Assembly: GCA_026261815.1 (NCBI GenBank)
Contig: JAMPIT010000566.1
Coordinates: 27,863,001 to 27,927,000, forward strand
Direction: 5' to 3'
Source: Monarcha castaneiventris obscurior
Taxonomy: Eukaryota > Chordata > Aves > Passeriformes > Monarchidae
Length of the DNA stretch: 64,000 bases
The notes under the pieces: generated by a model
Seen by the model: only the letters and a program-made list of their open reading frames with translations
Databases searched by the model: none
Told to the model about the DNA's origin: nothing
Shown: positions 12,801 through 24,324 of the stretch, piece by piece
Layout: the number at the start of each line of letters is the position of its first letter
How positions within the stretch are numbered: the first letter of the stretch is position 1
Made by a program: the position numbers and the translations under genes

Positions 12801-15800
12801 TCCTCTGAGACTTCTCATTTGCTTCCTCTCTGTTGTCCATGCTTATCTTCAAGATGAATTAGGATCCCTTGATCTAAAATAAAGCCAATGTATTTTCTTA
12901 TGGCAACGTTCCCTCTTCTGTAGTTCCAGCAGAATTTAATGGAACCTGTTGCATTTCTATGAAGTTATTTAACTCAACCAGTATGAACTATTTGACAGAG
13001 CAAAAATGCCATCTAGAAGATAGCCCACCAGAAGTTGACAGCCTATTGGGACAAGGTTTTACTTCTTACAAAAGAAGTCAGGAAGTAACTATATTTTCTC
13101 TTAGAACCTATGATATTCAGGATGCATGGTGCTATCTGTCTCCAGATCTTGATTTCCAGGACCAGTAGCAGTACAGATAAGGGGCATTATGTTATGAACT
13201 GTTTCCATTCTCTCAATGCAGTGGCGTGAAATTCAGCAAGAATGCATGGAAGGTCTGTTGCAAATGAAAACAGAAAAATCTGGCTAGATTATATGCTTCC
13301 AAAAATGTCTCAGCAGAGACTCACTGAACTGCAACAAAAAATGCCCTGAGGCTCTGTCTCATTGAACATAATTTATTCTAGGATTACAGGAACTCTTTTT
13401 GTATTAATCTTTAAGAGATGAAGGTCTCTGCAGGAGCCAGGACACTAATATAGAAAGTAAGACTAGGATTGAGGGACAAAAAGGGTCAATGATCCATTTC
13501 TGATTCATGGTGAATAATCCATCATTATGATATCAATAGATATTTAGAAAAATATAGTTAGAAAAAGGGGTCAGATCTGGCAAAGTTAATAGGACAGAAA
13601 AGCCACAGGAAAGAATTACAGGGTGAGGTCATGGAGATAATGTGGTGAAATCTGAGAGGTAGCTTTCTGGTTGGACAGCTTCTGTATCAATTCTGGGGAA
13701 ACTTTTTCTCATCCAAGTTCAGGACAAGTATTCTTTTGAATTACTTTGTTTTTATTTTTTTCTTTTCAGAATATCATTGCATTCTTGATTCATGTAATCC
13801 AATTATTTTTCCATTATGTCTGCACAAATAGAATCAACTTTGTGAGTTGTTTGCATTTTTGTACTTCTTGACATTTTTCTTTTACTATATTTATGCTGCT
13901 TTTCATCATTTAATTAATTTGATCTTTTTCATGATCTTGAATCCTAAATAATTTCATCAAGAAACTGTCCACCAAATTCATCTTAAATTGAGCTGATAAT
14001 CTTCTTTCAGATCCATTTTAAGATAAGATGTATAATTTGTTATTATAATTAGGCGTTTATCCATAGCTGTTCTGAAGTTTTATTTCAAGACCTGTTGCAC
14101 ATGGGTAAGTAGTATCTTTCATCAGGCTGAACTAGCAACTGACATTCAATTTAACTGTAAAAATACCAGCCTTAAACACATCCTTCAACTTCCGCTACTG
14201 AAATTTCTCACTACCTGTTTTAAAGATTTCTGAAACACCAGCAATAAACCCCCCCCAAAAAATTTCTTCTTTCAAAGCTACTTGAATTTTCTGGTTTGTA
14301 CTTCATGGCTACACATGGCACAGCTGTCACTTAAAAAAAAAAGCAAAATAGGATCTCTAGGGATCAGTTACCTAATAAAATTCCTGCAATTGTACTCTTT
14401 CCAGGCTACATTTATTCATTCTGCCCTGAGAAACTCTGTTTTCCTGTTTACTAGAGAGACTGGTAGGCTTTAAGAATTCTGTTTCTGAGACCACTGATCC
14501 CAGAAAGATTTTTCTGTTCATGAATGTTGTCAGATATGTAGAATATAAAATGTTTACATGTTTTACATGGAACAGAAAATGTTTACAAAGGTGTTGCCTC
14601 CTGGGGATTTTAGGCAGCTGCTTGTGTGAGGGTGTTTCTAAAGGGCACTAACTCTTTGAAAAATGCATATGGCCTTTTTTTCTTTTTTAGTAGTAGTAGT
14701 AATTGTCATTAGCTTTTCTCTCAATAACTTTGTGTCCTTTTACCCTTGAGAGTGTACATCCATATAAAAAAATTCTTTGGATACAGAGAAATACATGCTT
14801 ATTGAAATTGGTTTTGAATTTCTAGCACCTGAAATGTCTTTTGAAGGAAATGTCATTTGAAGAATGAGACAGTTAAACTGTAGGAGGAATGAGCTGAAGT
14901 TTTAAAGGTAAAATCTTATTACTTATTGGGGAATTATGCAATAATAGGGAGGCATACAAATAATAATATTTCAGATAACATTATTATACAGAGAAGAACA
15001 AAATAAAAGCAAACACCAATAAAATAAATAGTGTCCCAATTGTGCCAGTGTTACCCCTTCCTATTGAAAACCTTTTAAACTATGGGAGTAGTGGGAATAA
15101 AAATTATTGCTCCTTCTAGAGTGACTGGCAAATTATGCTATTTTGTTAGAAAAGCAATTTCTGATACATGATGATTATCATTTATTATGATATCAATAAA
15201 TAGCTTTACCACATATAATCTATCCATTAAGGATACATTTTGTCAGAGAAGTGGAATTTAAAATAGAGTAAAATAATATTTAACTATCTCACACTCAGTA
15301 AAAGGTTTATACAGTCAAATTTGTATTTATACAAGTCATTCTGTAAGAAAACACAAAATAATATGGTATGGACTTCTTTGACAGGAAGTGAAAATTTTGT
15401 GACAAAAAATGACTGTATGATTAGACCTTTTTCTGACCAAGGACCAAAGCAAACTACAAAAAAATTAAGTTTGTAAAGATAAATATTAAAAGGGACTTGA
15501 GCATTTCTACTTAAATAAGTATCCAATACATTCGAGAAGGTAACATACTTTAGAATGAGGAAAGGATATATTTATTGTATTATTACAAAACCAGTTTGTA
15601 GAACTCTGGTTGCTTTTAGATGTCATTCAGGAAGTCACTTGGCATAAATTAACAAGAAACTAGAACTCCATCAACTTTCTAGACATGAGGGATCAGATAG
15701 TCATCAGCTTTCCAGACACAAGAGTTATTCTATAGGGAAGGAGGAATTTGGGGGGAGGGTTGTTCAGTTACCTTGGGAGGGTGAGGCTAGTGTTGGGCTT

Positions 15801-17831
15801 GGGGCTTTTTGTTTTTTTCTTAACATGGAAAACTCCTAACCATTATAATTTAGAACAGTTAAGAAATTCCTATGCCATACTTTGGAGAGGTAGACAAGAA
15901 CTGCCAAGTTAGATCCATCCCAAAATCTTGCAAGTGTACAATTTTACTGCAACACAATTCATAGATGGGATCCCAACAGTTATGTAGGCTAAGCTCAAAA
16001 TCTTGGTTTTGAGCAAAGAAACAATCTCAGCATGTATGTAAAGCTGCAGATTTACTTTTACTATAATTGAAGTAGTCTAATTCAAGGATCAATATTAGTT
16101 TATATATAATTGCTATTAAAAAACACAGTGCAGTTAAAATTCTTACACATAAGAATACACATCTTTTGCTGATGTTCTTGCTTTTTGTTCTAAAACTGGT
16201 GGTTTCATTTGGCTGATGGTGGGAAGCACTGCAGTGAAGGTTGTCCCAAAACTCGAGGCAAGATGGAAAAGGAGACAGAACTACAGATTGTACAGTGTCA
16301 CCGGTGGTGTGGGGAAATCTCACAAAACTCAGCACGTCATGTAGTTGTGAATGGGAGGTTTAAAAATGACTGCTACTGTCAGAAAATCATTTGTTAATAC
16401 TATTATGTGCACAAGTCCAGGCAGACATATTAAAGAAAATAAACTCGGAATTGAATAAAAACAAAGAGTTAACTGGAACAAATGCCAAATGAAGAAGCTT
16501 TCATAGAAAAAAATCATATCTTACTAACTTCACTTACACAGGCAGGCTAATGGACAATAGGCTTCCATGTCAGAATATTTTTCTTTGCCACATGAATAGA
16601 ATAAAACGTTCATGTTCAAGACAACTGTGTTAGAGAATTGTTATTTGATTCTTTCTTTCCTTTGTTTTGTTTTGCTTTAGTTTTTTCTGTCCCAGATAAA
16701 GTCATGAGCCTTGTCGTCATGAGGCAAATGGTCCCCTTTGAAAAAAATAATAGGTCTTGGCAGTCTGTTGATCATAAAAAAATGATGCTGTGCCTTTGAG
16801 AGTTATGAGAGGTTTTCCAAATAGCGACTGCAAGCCAGCATTGTGGTAGGATCTTTGTGGTTCTAGTTGCACTGTCCCCTCAAAGTCTCATTAACATAAC
16901 TAAAAGTACAATTTATTCAGTTCTTCTCAAGTTTTTTCAAAGGGGCTTATTATGTGCCTTTCGCCTTGGAGCACTAATTCACCCATTCAGTTCATCAGAG
17001 CTGCAACACTAAGAACGAGCACAATTATATACCACCACAAATTGCTTCAGTACTTCTAGAAAAGAGGATGCCCTTTGAATTTGTTTAAAATAACATGGAC
17101 TGATCACTGTCTCAGAGAATTTCTCAAATATTTATGACATTTTTTTTTTCTATCACTATAATATAAATAATAAGTTCAATAAGAGACACTGTGGTTTACT
17201 TGCAGGCATGTGGATAATAATCAGATACAGTGCCTTGCTTTGCTACTGTTCAGTTTTTAGTTCAAAGCTATACAAGGTAACCTGAAACAACATATTGGGT
17301 CTCATAATTAAACAGCCTTATGCCAATTGTGTGTGTTAAATAACAGCTTTATACTTACAAGAGTGTCATTTACTCATAAAAGCCTCTGTTGCCCTTTTGA
17401 CTAATATTAATCTCTTCCTTGATATCAGTAGAATTTTATCAACAGGGATCAATTAATTCACCTGTATGAAGGATTATGTTTTACTTACGTCCTCAAAGCT
17501 GTGCTCAGGTGCCTCTCAAGGGATGCTGAGCCCTTTAACTACCAGCACAGTAGGAACATGTGTGGTGCAAAATCTGCAACCAAACACAAATCTTGAGTGC
17601 CACGCTGACCACAAGCTCTTCAGGTGCTGGGGGACTCCTCAACTTTGCTGTGAAGCTTAGTTTCCCCAAAACCAGTCTGGTATGGAAGTACAAGCTCAAT
17701 ATAGTGTCTGCACGAATTCATTAGTGCCCCTTGGGGTCAGACCTGGGCATCTTCGACACCTTTTATTTAGCAAAATGAATATGCATATTGGGGTTTGCAG
17801 ATATGCTTGAGTTACAATAGAAAAAAAAAAA
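9891..17831. other. Non-coding DNA with one orphan open frame
   Basis: Mostly AT-rich unique sequence. A minus-strand open frame at 11747-12181 (144 codons) is the longest unexplained frame in the downstream flank. Its N-terminal third is polar and GC-richer; the rest is hydrophobic and AT-rich, as expected from a composition change rather than a protein. A stretch at about 16,690-17,060 has the balanced composition seen in conserved elements. Confidence 0.5.
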
Positions 17832-18029
17832 GGGAGGGAGGGAGGGAGGGAGGGAGGGAGGAAGGAAGGAAGGAAGGAAGGAAGGAAGGAAGGAAGGAAG
17901 GAAGGAAGGAAGGAAGGAAGGAAGGAAGGAAGGAAGGAGGAAGGAAGGAAGGAAGGAAGGAAGGAAGGAAGGAAGGAAGGAAGGAAGGAAGGAAGGAAGG
18001 AAGGAAGGAAGGAAGGATGGATGGAAGGG
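17832..18029. repeat. Long microsatellite (GGGA)n-(GGAA)n-GGAT
   Basis: About seven GGGA units (17832-17861) pass directly into about 39 GGAA units (to 18016), with one interruption near 17,937 (GGAGGAA), and end in a few GGAT units. The tract is a pure purine strand about 200 bp long, preceded by a run of A. It opens all frames on both strands, giving false Gly-Arg-Lys-Glu and Pro-Ser-Phe-Leu proteins. Confidence 0.99.
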
Positions 18030-18234
18030 ACCTGTATTGTATTTTTTTCCTTGCAGAGGAAGGACCACACTTTTGCTACAAGATTTCTCTTAGAGTTTCA
18101 TTTTTGTCTAATGTATTTATTCCCATTGTTTACTGATTTTAGGCACTTAATGCTTTGCCTTTTTATGATAGAAGTTTGCTAAATTACAAACAATAAGAGT
18201 TTTTACCCATTAAGATTTCTTTCAAAAGTTGTTT

Positions 18235-18256
18235 TGTTGTTGTTGTTGTTGTTGTT
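18235..18256. repeat. (GTT)n microsatellite
   Basis: Seven GTT units in a row lie about 200 bases after the GGAA microsatellite. Confidence 0.95.
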
Positions 18257-21200
18257 CATGTGCTTTTGCTTTTCTATTTATTCTGTTTATATCTATCTTC
18301 TGTTTATGTTGCCTTAAATCTGTTAAGCAGTTAATACTTGATTTTTTTAAGATTCTTGCAAAATACTTTGTATAATAGCCTAAAGTTAATATAATTTTTT
18401 CAAAAACTTTTTTTTAAAATGTGTCAAGTTTGATAAAAATTCTTAAATACTTCTTGTGTTAGTTTAAATGCTTATTCTTTTCTTTCTTTCCTTTCTAGTG
18501 TCTTTAGTATTTCCTTTTTGAAAAGGGCTACTTGGGATAGAATATATTGTTGGGTTTTCTTTTGAAGTTTTACAGAAATACTATGGACTCCAGGTGCATA
18601 TCACCACCACCTTCAGACTCCTGATCTGTACATATGCTTTATCATCTGGTTTCTGGGTTTTGCATGGAATTTGCGTATGCAGCTACAAAAACTACAAAGG
18701 TACCAACCAAGATCCCAATCTAGGCAATCAGTACAACAAGGACTCTAGGACATAACATAGCTTGTTTTCAATTTAGATCAGCTTATGCCTACTCTTTAAA
18801 GAAATTGAAACCATCCTCCATTGTTCTATTTCTAAAAAAAAGGAAGGTTCATCAAGTTATTAAAAAAGAAAATCTTCCTTCTGCACAGTATGTACTGATC
18901 AGACATGAAATTCTCAAGCTAAACTCTTATCTCAGAAATTCTTGTCTTAGAACTTTTGGTAATGAAAGTGCTAGAATTCTCTGCCAGTTCTCCTTCCTCT
19001 TGTGTGCCCACTTTTTATTCATAAGCCATAGCTGGGGTATAATACCTTTATTTCAGTTTTAAAATAGGTATTTCATTAGAAAGACAGATAGATCTGATAG
19101 TAAGTATATTGTATGTTTGCACTTTCTCTGTAGACATAAAACAGAAGTCATAAAACCAAACAAATAAAACAAAAATACCCACAAACAACAACAGAACTCC
19201 AAATCTGTATTTCAGTGGAAGATCTAGAAAATACTTTTCTACTGCATTGGTCTATCCAGTAATGTTTGCATTTTGTACAATTAATTGTACTTCCAAAAGA
19301 GACTTCAACATTTAATAGTGTATTTTTTGCAGTCTTTGACATAGCTGGAAATCAAAAAATGAATGCCAGTCGTTTAAGTTTCTGTTTCTTTCTTTTTTTG
19401 TTATGGTTTCTTTCCCCAGATGAGTTCTGTTTGCTATCTGCCTCAATAAGCCTAACTGACGTGGATTTCCTTAGAGTTCTAAAATTACACTGGACTAAAG
19501 TGGACAAGCAATTTAAGTGGTCAGAATAAATACTGCACACTTTACAATGTGTGTTACAGCAAGCAAACAATTTAAGTGTTAACATAACTCAACTTCTAGT
19601 TCAAGATTTGTTTTTCTCTGTTGTCAGGAAATCCTAATGAAGGAGCAGTAGAAAAAAATCTTTGCCTAGGAATTTGTAGTGCAGACAAGACAATGCACAG
19701 AACTCCCCTCTATCTGAACCAAGTTAATTTATTACTGTGGTGCCAAGAAAGGCTAAAGAAATCACACTGGCTGGGGATGCTTTCCATTATTTCTTCTTTC
19801 TATCAGACATCTTCTATTAGATTTAATAGAAACTTCTCCAAGGGCAATTTACCAACCAGAAAATTGTGTTACAATTTAGTAAGTGTTGCTCTTCCTCAGT
19901 TAATTCATTTTGTAACCTTTTTTGTGCATTATTTTAAAGGTCTTAATCACATTTGCATGAATCCTAGGAGGGTGAATAGAAGAAATTGAAAATTTTTCCT
20001 TTATTCCTATCTTTCACTGAAGCCAAATCACTAGCAAGATAAAACTCTGTGTAAAAACTACCATTTAACACTGATGTGGGGTTTTTTTATTCAATAATTA
20101 ATGTTGCTCTGTATTTTTCCAGCTGGCTTTTACACCAACGCACAGAATCTGTAAATTTGTCACTACCCCACATGCCAAAATGTCCCCATACAACCAAGAA
20201 TCATCCACCCTGCCACAGGGGTTCATGATGAAATGGGGTTGACTATTTCAGAGCCCTTGTATGGCTCATTTCACTCACAATCTCTCAAGTGGTAACCAGC
20301 CTGTCAGAAGCATCTTGAAAACTATTTTTCTACATCTCTTACTCAAAAAGAAGTTTTAAAATAGCAAGGGGAAATGAATTTAAAGAAGCACTGACAATAT
20401 TAATTTACCTACCCCAAGGGAGCGTTGTCATGAAGTGTCTTTAGTTGTCTCCCTAGTGTCAGACATGGTGATCCTCCTCTCAGCCCCCTGGGGATTCAGT
20501 GGTCTAAGAGAAGATGAGATATGGTAAAGAATGAAAGGCTGTCTTTGCTAATTTGCAAGTCAGAATTAATTTAACCCTACTTTCCTTATTCTGTGAAGAA
20601 AGAGCAGAAGGCTGGCAGTAAGAAGGTAAAGTCCTGATGGAATCACCCTCTTGTCTTCCTGTAAAATGTCAAGCATGTGTTCTAGTACATGCAGCAACCT
20701 AAATTATTAAATTGAATTGAAAATGTAGGAAAAAATGAACTTCCTCAGCCTCTTTATTTACTTGCCATTTAATTTCATATCTTTGGCTTAAAGGGACTAA
20801 TGATTTGATTACAGGAGTTTGTGATCCAGCAGTTTTATAAAGCTGGAAGAAATAATTAGCTTTGAAGAGCAGGTAATTCTAAATGCAGGAGCAAGATGTC
20901 CATGTAACCTCATAATTATTTGGCACTCATGACTATTGCAAATAACTTGCTAACTTGCCAGCAGGCTTGAAGCCCTCCCTTTTGTTGTTCATAAGTGTGA
21001 AGGGACAAGAGAATATATCTGGACCAGAAAAAATTCCAGAATGTTCCATCATACGCATTGTCCTCTGCACTCTGGTTGTCTGCCCAAAGAATCTGTAGAC
21101 CGGTTAACCCAGTTCACAGCTGGATTAATTCTAAACACTGAACACAATACTCCTCTGTAACTAAAAAGCTCATTTTTGATCCAACAGAGTCAAGGAAAAT

Positions 21201-22151
21201 GCTCCATGGCAATGGAGACGCTCCTTATAGGGAAATGTTCTTGCTTTGTTCATCAGCTGAAATGTGGTACATGGAAATCAAACCTTGTACAATCAGGCCA
21301 TGTACTTGTTAAATTATTAATTTTCATTACACAAGTTTGATCTCGTAATTTCTACTGCTAGGGATTTTTAATTAGTAAATACATCTACAGTAGCACTATC
21401 TGCAGCAATATAATTTTTAAAGGCAAGGTTTTTGCTTTTCAAACGTCCTCTACATATTCTGACTGTACAAGGAGAGGGTGAAAGTATCTTGAAAGAGATG
21501 AGCAGCTGTAATATGATTCCACTTGTTTTCAGTAGTACTTTCAAAAGCACTGGATCAACACCTGTCAGTATAACTAGGTTCTGTCAAGTAGTATCATAAA
21601 ATTTTAAGCCTAATACATTCATAGATTTTTTGTTGTTGTTTTAGTTTGTTTGTTTCAATGGTTGGGTTGTTTTGTATATGTGTTTAATTTATCAAGAATT
21701 ATCAAATATTATGTCTAAACTAGTGAGGAACCAATGAAGGCCTCATACAAATTTGTAAATCAAAGCTGCTATATATAAATAATTATAAATATTTTTTCTT
21801 TCTCTTTTTTTTTTTTTAACTAGCAAAGATGCTAATGAAAACAAAGCAGAACTTCCACTGAAGTGGTTTTGCAGTTATAATAAAATATAGTCTGGGAAAT
21901 TAGAACGTAGCAGCATTTTGCAGTTGTTTGTCTGGAATTGAGGCATCTAGAAATATTAAGTAGTGCTTTTCATTTAGGCAAAGGGCAAGGACTAATTTGC
22001 ATTCTTCTGTGGCTCTTCCTATGAACAGATCAACAAAGCAGTGTTGGCTTGAATCCTGAGGATTCTGGCTGATGGCCTCACTTCCCTGGCTGCCTGGTGT
22101 GTGACTCATGCATTTGCAAAGTGTATGAGGGATAAAGGGATTCATCCTGCA

Positions 22152-22207
22152 CCCATTGACTTCAGTGGGACAGTATCAAACACAAAGACCCATTGAAATT
22201 CAATGGG
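22152..22207. repeat. Pair of CCCATTGA..TTCA(A/G)TGGG palindromic words
   Basis: CCCATTGACTTCAGTGGG (22152-22169) and CCCATTGAAATTCAATGGG (22189-22207) lie 37 bases apart. The second is a perfect palindrome around a central A. Words of the type CATTGACTTCAATGGGA recur in amniote genomes as fragments of old interspersed repeats; that association is from memory and the family is not assigned. Confidence 0.6.
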
Positions 22208-24286
22208 ACATAGAATCCTAAGTAAGGCTGTACAAGAAACTGATTCTTTGGTTGTGCCACTGGATTTTTAAACTAGGAATAAAAGAGGAAAAAGTAGGAT
22301 GATTAGAAACATATCTGTGCTAATTTTCACAGAAATATCAGAGGTTAAACAAAGCATTGCATTTGCCATGGATACAATTCTCATTGTATAGGGGGAAACA
22401 AAACCATTATTTTTTAATAATTTAAAAAATTTCAAACCGAAAAATATGTTTAAAATAAAGACAAGACTTTCACTTTGAAAAAGTCAGAATGAAACCCTCA
22501 ATTAAAATATATTTTTTTCATTGAATATGTTGGTTGTTTCAGTCTCTCCGAGTTTCATTTTTAAAATAAATAATATACAGAAGAGTGTATTATGAGCTCT
22601 TCATACTAAAGTACGTTATCAAATTGGGATGTACGGATTTGTTTCCTCAGTGGAACTAACTTGCTTTGAGGCAAGGGTTCTTTGTCCTTCTTTGACTGTA
22701 GGCCCTTCCCTCAGAGATTCCTACTCTTATTGCTAGCTGACTTCCAAAGATGCTACTGAATCATCCCACCTTTTAAAAAGAAACATGCACAGATTTTATT
22801 TAACTAATACCTCAGACTAAACTCCGTTCATTCAGGATCTCTCTCAGATATCAGCCTGTGCAACAAACAAGGTAGAAGAACCCAGAAGAGAGACACAGTG
22901 ACTTGTATTCTAGCTGGATTTTAAGCACCGCATTTTTGTGAGTCAGAGACATTGAACAGACATTTCAAAGATGTTAACTATTCCTATGGATTACAGTGGG
23001 ACGTACCTACACACATCCGCAGTCTGGTCTTCAGATAGTGGAAGTCTGCACAGCTCTGTAATTTAAATACCTTTAACATTGAATTCTAGTTGAACTAAGT
23101 ATTTTGTTCCAGCTTAGAATTCTCTCACTCCTCCCTATCCTTGTGTAGGAAAACGTCAGGGCTCGCAACTGTTCACCAGACTGGATGGGTGAATTTAGAG
23201 GTGTAAAGGCTTTTTATGACTTAAAGTCACCTCTGCCACTTTTTGCTTGGTAACTGCACTCATACATTACTCCTTTGTAAGATGTAAGAACAGAGAGTTG
23301 GTGTCTGGATGCCTAGGACCTAATCATAATCTCCTTGTAAAATTAAAATCAGTCAACTACAAAGTAAAAACTCTAAAAGAAGACAAAACACTGTCGGTCA
23401 TTTGTTATCCAGATTTAGGTTAGGCATTTGACAAGGCATTTCTCAAGGGATATGAAAAAGATACTGCCAAGTTTATGAACTGACTTGGAACATCTTTATA
23501 GAGATTGTCGCTTTTCAAGCCAAGACTCTGATAAATTGCTCTGATTTCAGAGTGTATCAGATAAAGATAAAGTGTTAAGGGGCCTGTGGAATATTACTTG
23601 TTTTAGAAAAAGCTTAAATGAAAACAAGCATAAAATACATTCTTTAACTCCTTCTTATAACTAATTTCAGAACAGTTAGCAAAAAAGAAAAAAATTCTTC
23701 CATACTGTAATCTTCATATGAAATTTTAAAAAGTTAAAGACCACTTGCTATGTATGAATTTCTGCATAACGGCAAATTAACTTCTCACATAATTAAGCAA
23801 TCTGCTCAAAGTTCTCACTCTGATTTTTGAAGTGCTTATAAAGCTAAATTGCTCATACCCAGGAAAGAAATTAATAGATGTAAAATGTTAATTAGATGAA
23901 GACACAGAATTAAAGGAGGAGTAATGGGAAATAGGGATTAAACAAGAATAAATAAATATTTCAGTTAGGAATTAAAAAAAATAGACAATAAAAAAGAGAA
24001 ATTAAATAGCAACGAACTAGCAATAGATAAATTTATTGTCCCCAAGTTACTTTAAAATGTAAGATCTCACTTATTTTAAGGTATGTTGCTGAGACAGCAC
24101 TATGGCTTCCTATTTACTATATGATGTCAGAGATATTGGTTGTTCTGATCTGCTAGGAGTGTGGCTCCATATCATCATAGGCACCAGGGATGAGACTCAG
24201 AGCCAGGCTTTTGGAGCATAAATGTACAGGTGAAATGGCTCTGTAAATGTTATAATCAAAGGAATCTGCAATACTATCAGTAAAGG

Positions 24287-24324
24287 CTAAAAAAGCTCCT
24301 CAGCTGACCAGTGAGCTTTTTTAG
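24287..24324. repeat. Inverted repeat, 12-bp arms, 14-base loop
   Basis: CTAAAAAAGCTC (24287-24298) pairs with GAGCTTTTTTAG (24313-24324) around CTCAGCTGACCAGT. The loop carries an E-box-like CAGCTG. Confidence 0.95.

Noticed and set aside
17696..18136. Long open frames on both strands (Gly-Arg-Lys-Glu repeats and Pro-Ser-Phe-Leu repeats)
   Set aside because: They are translations of the GGGA/GGAA microsatellite; a tetranucleotide repeat without stops opens every frame.
19621..19989. 122-codon plus-strand frame
   Set aside because: No recognisable motif and no flanking exon signals; treated as chance.
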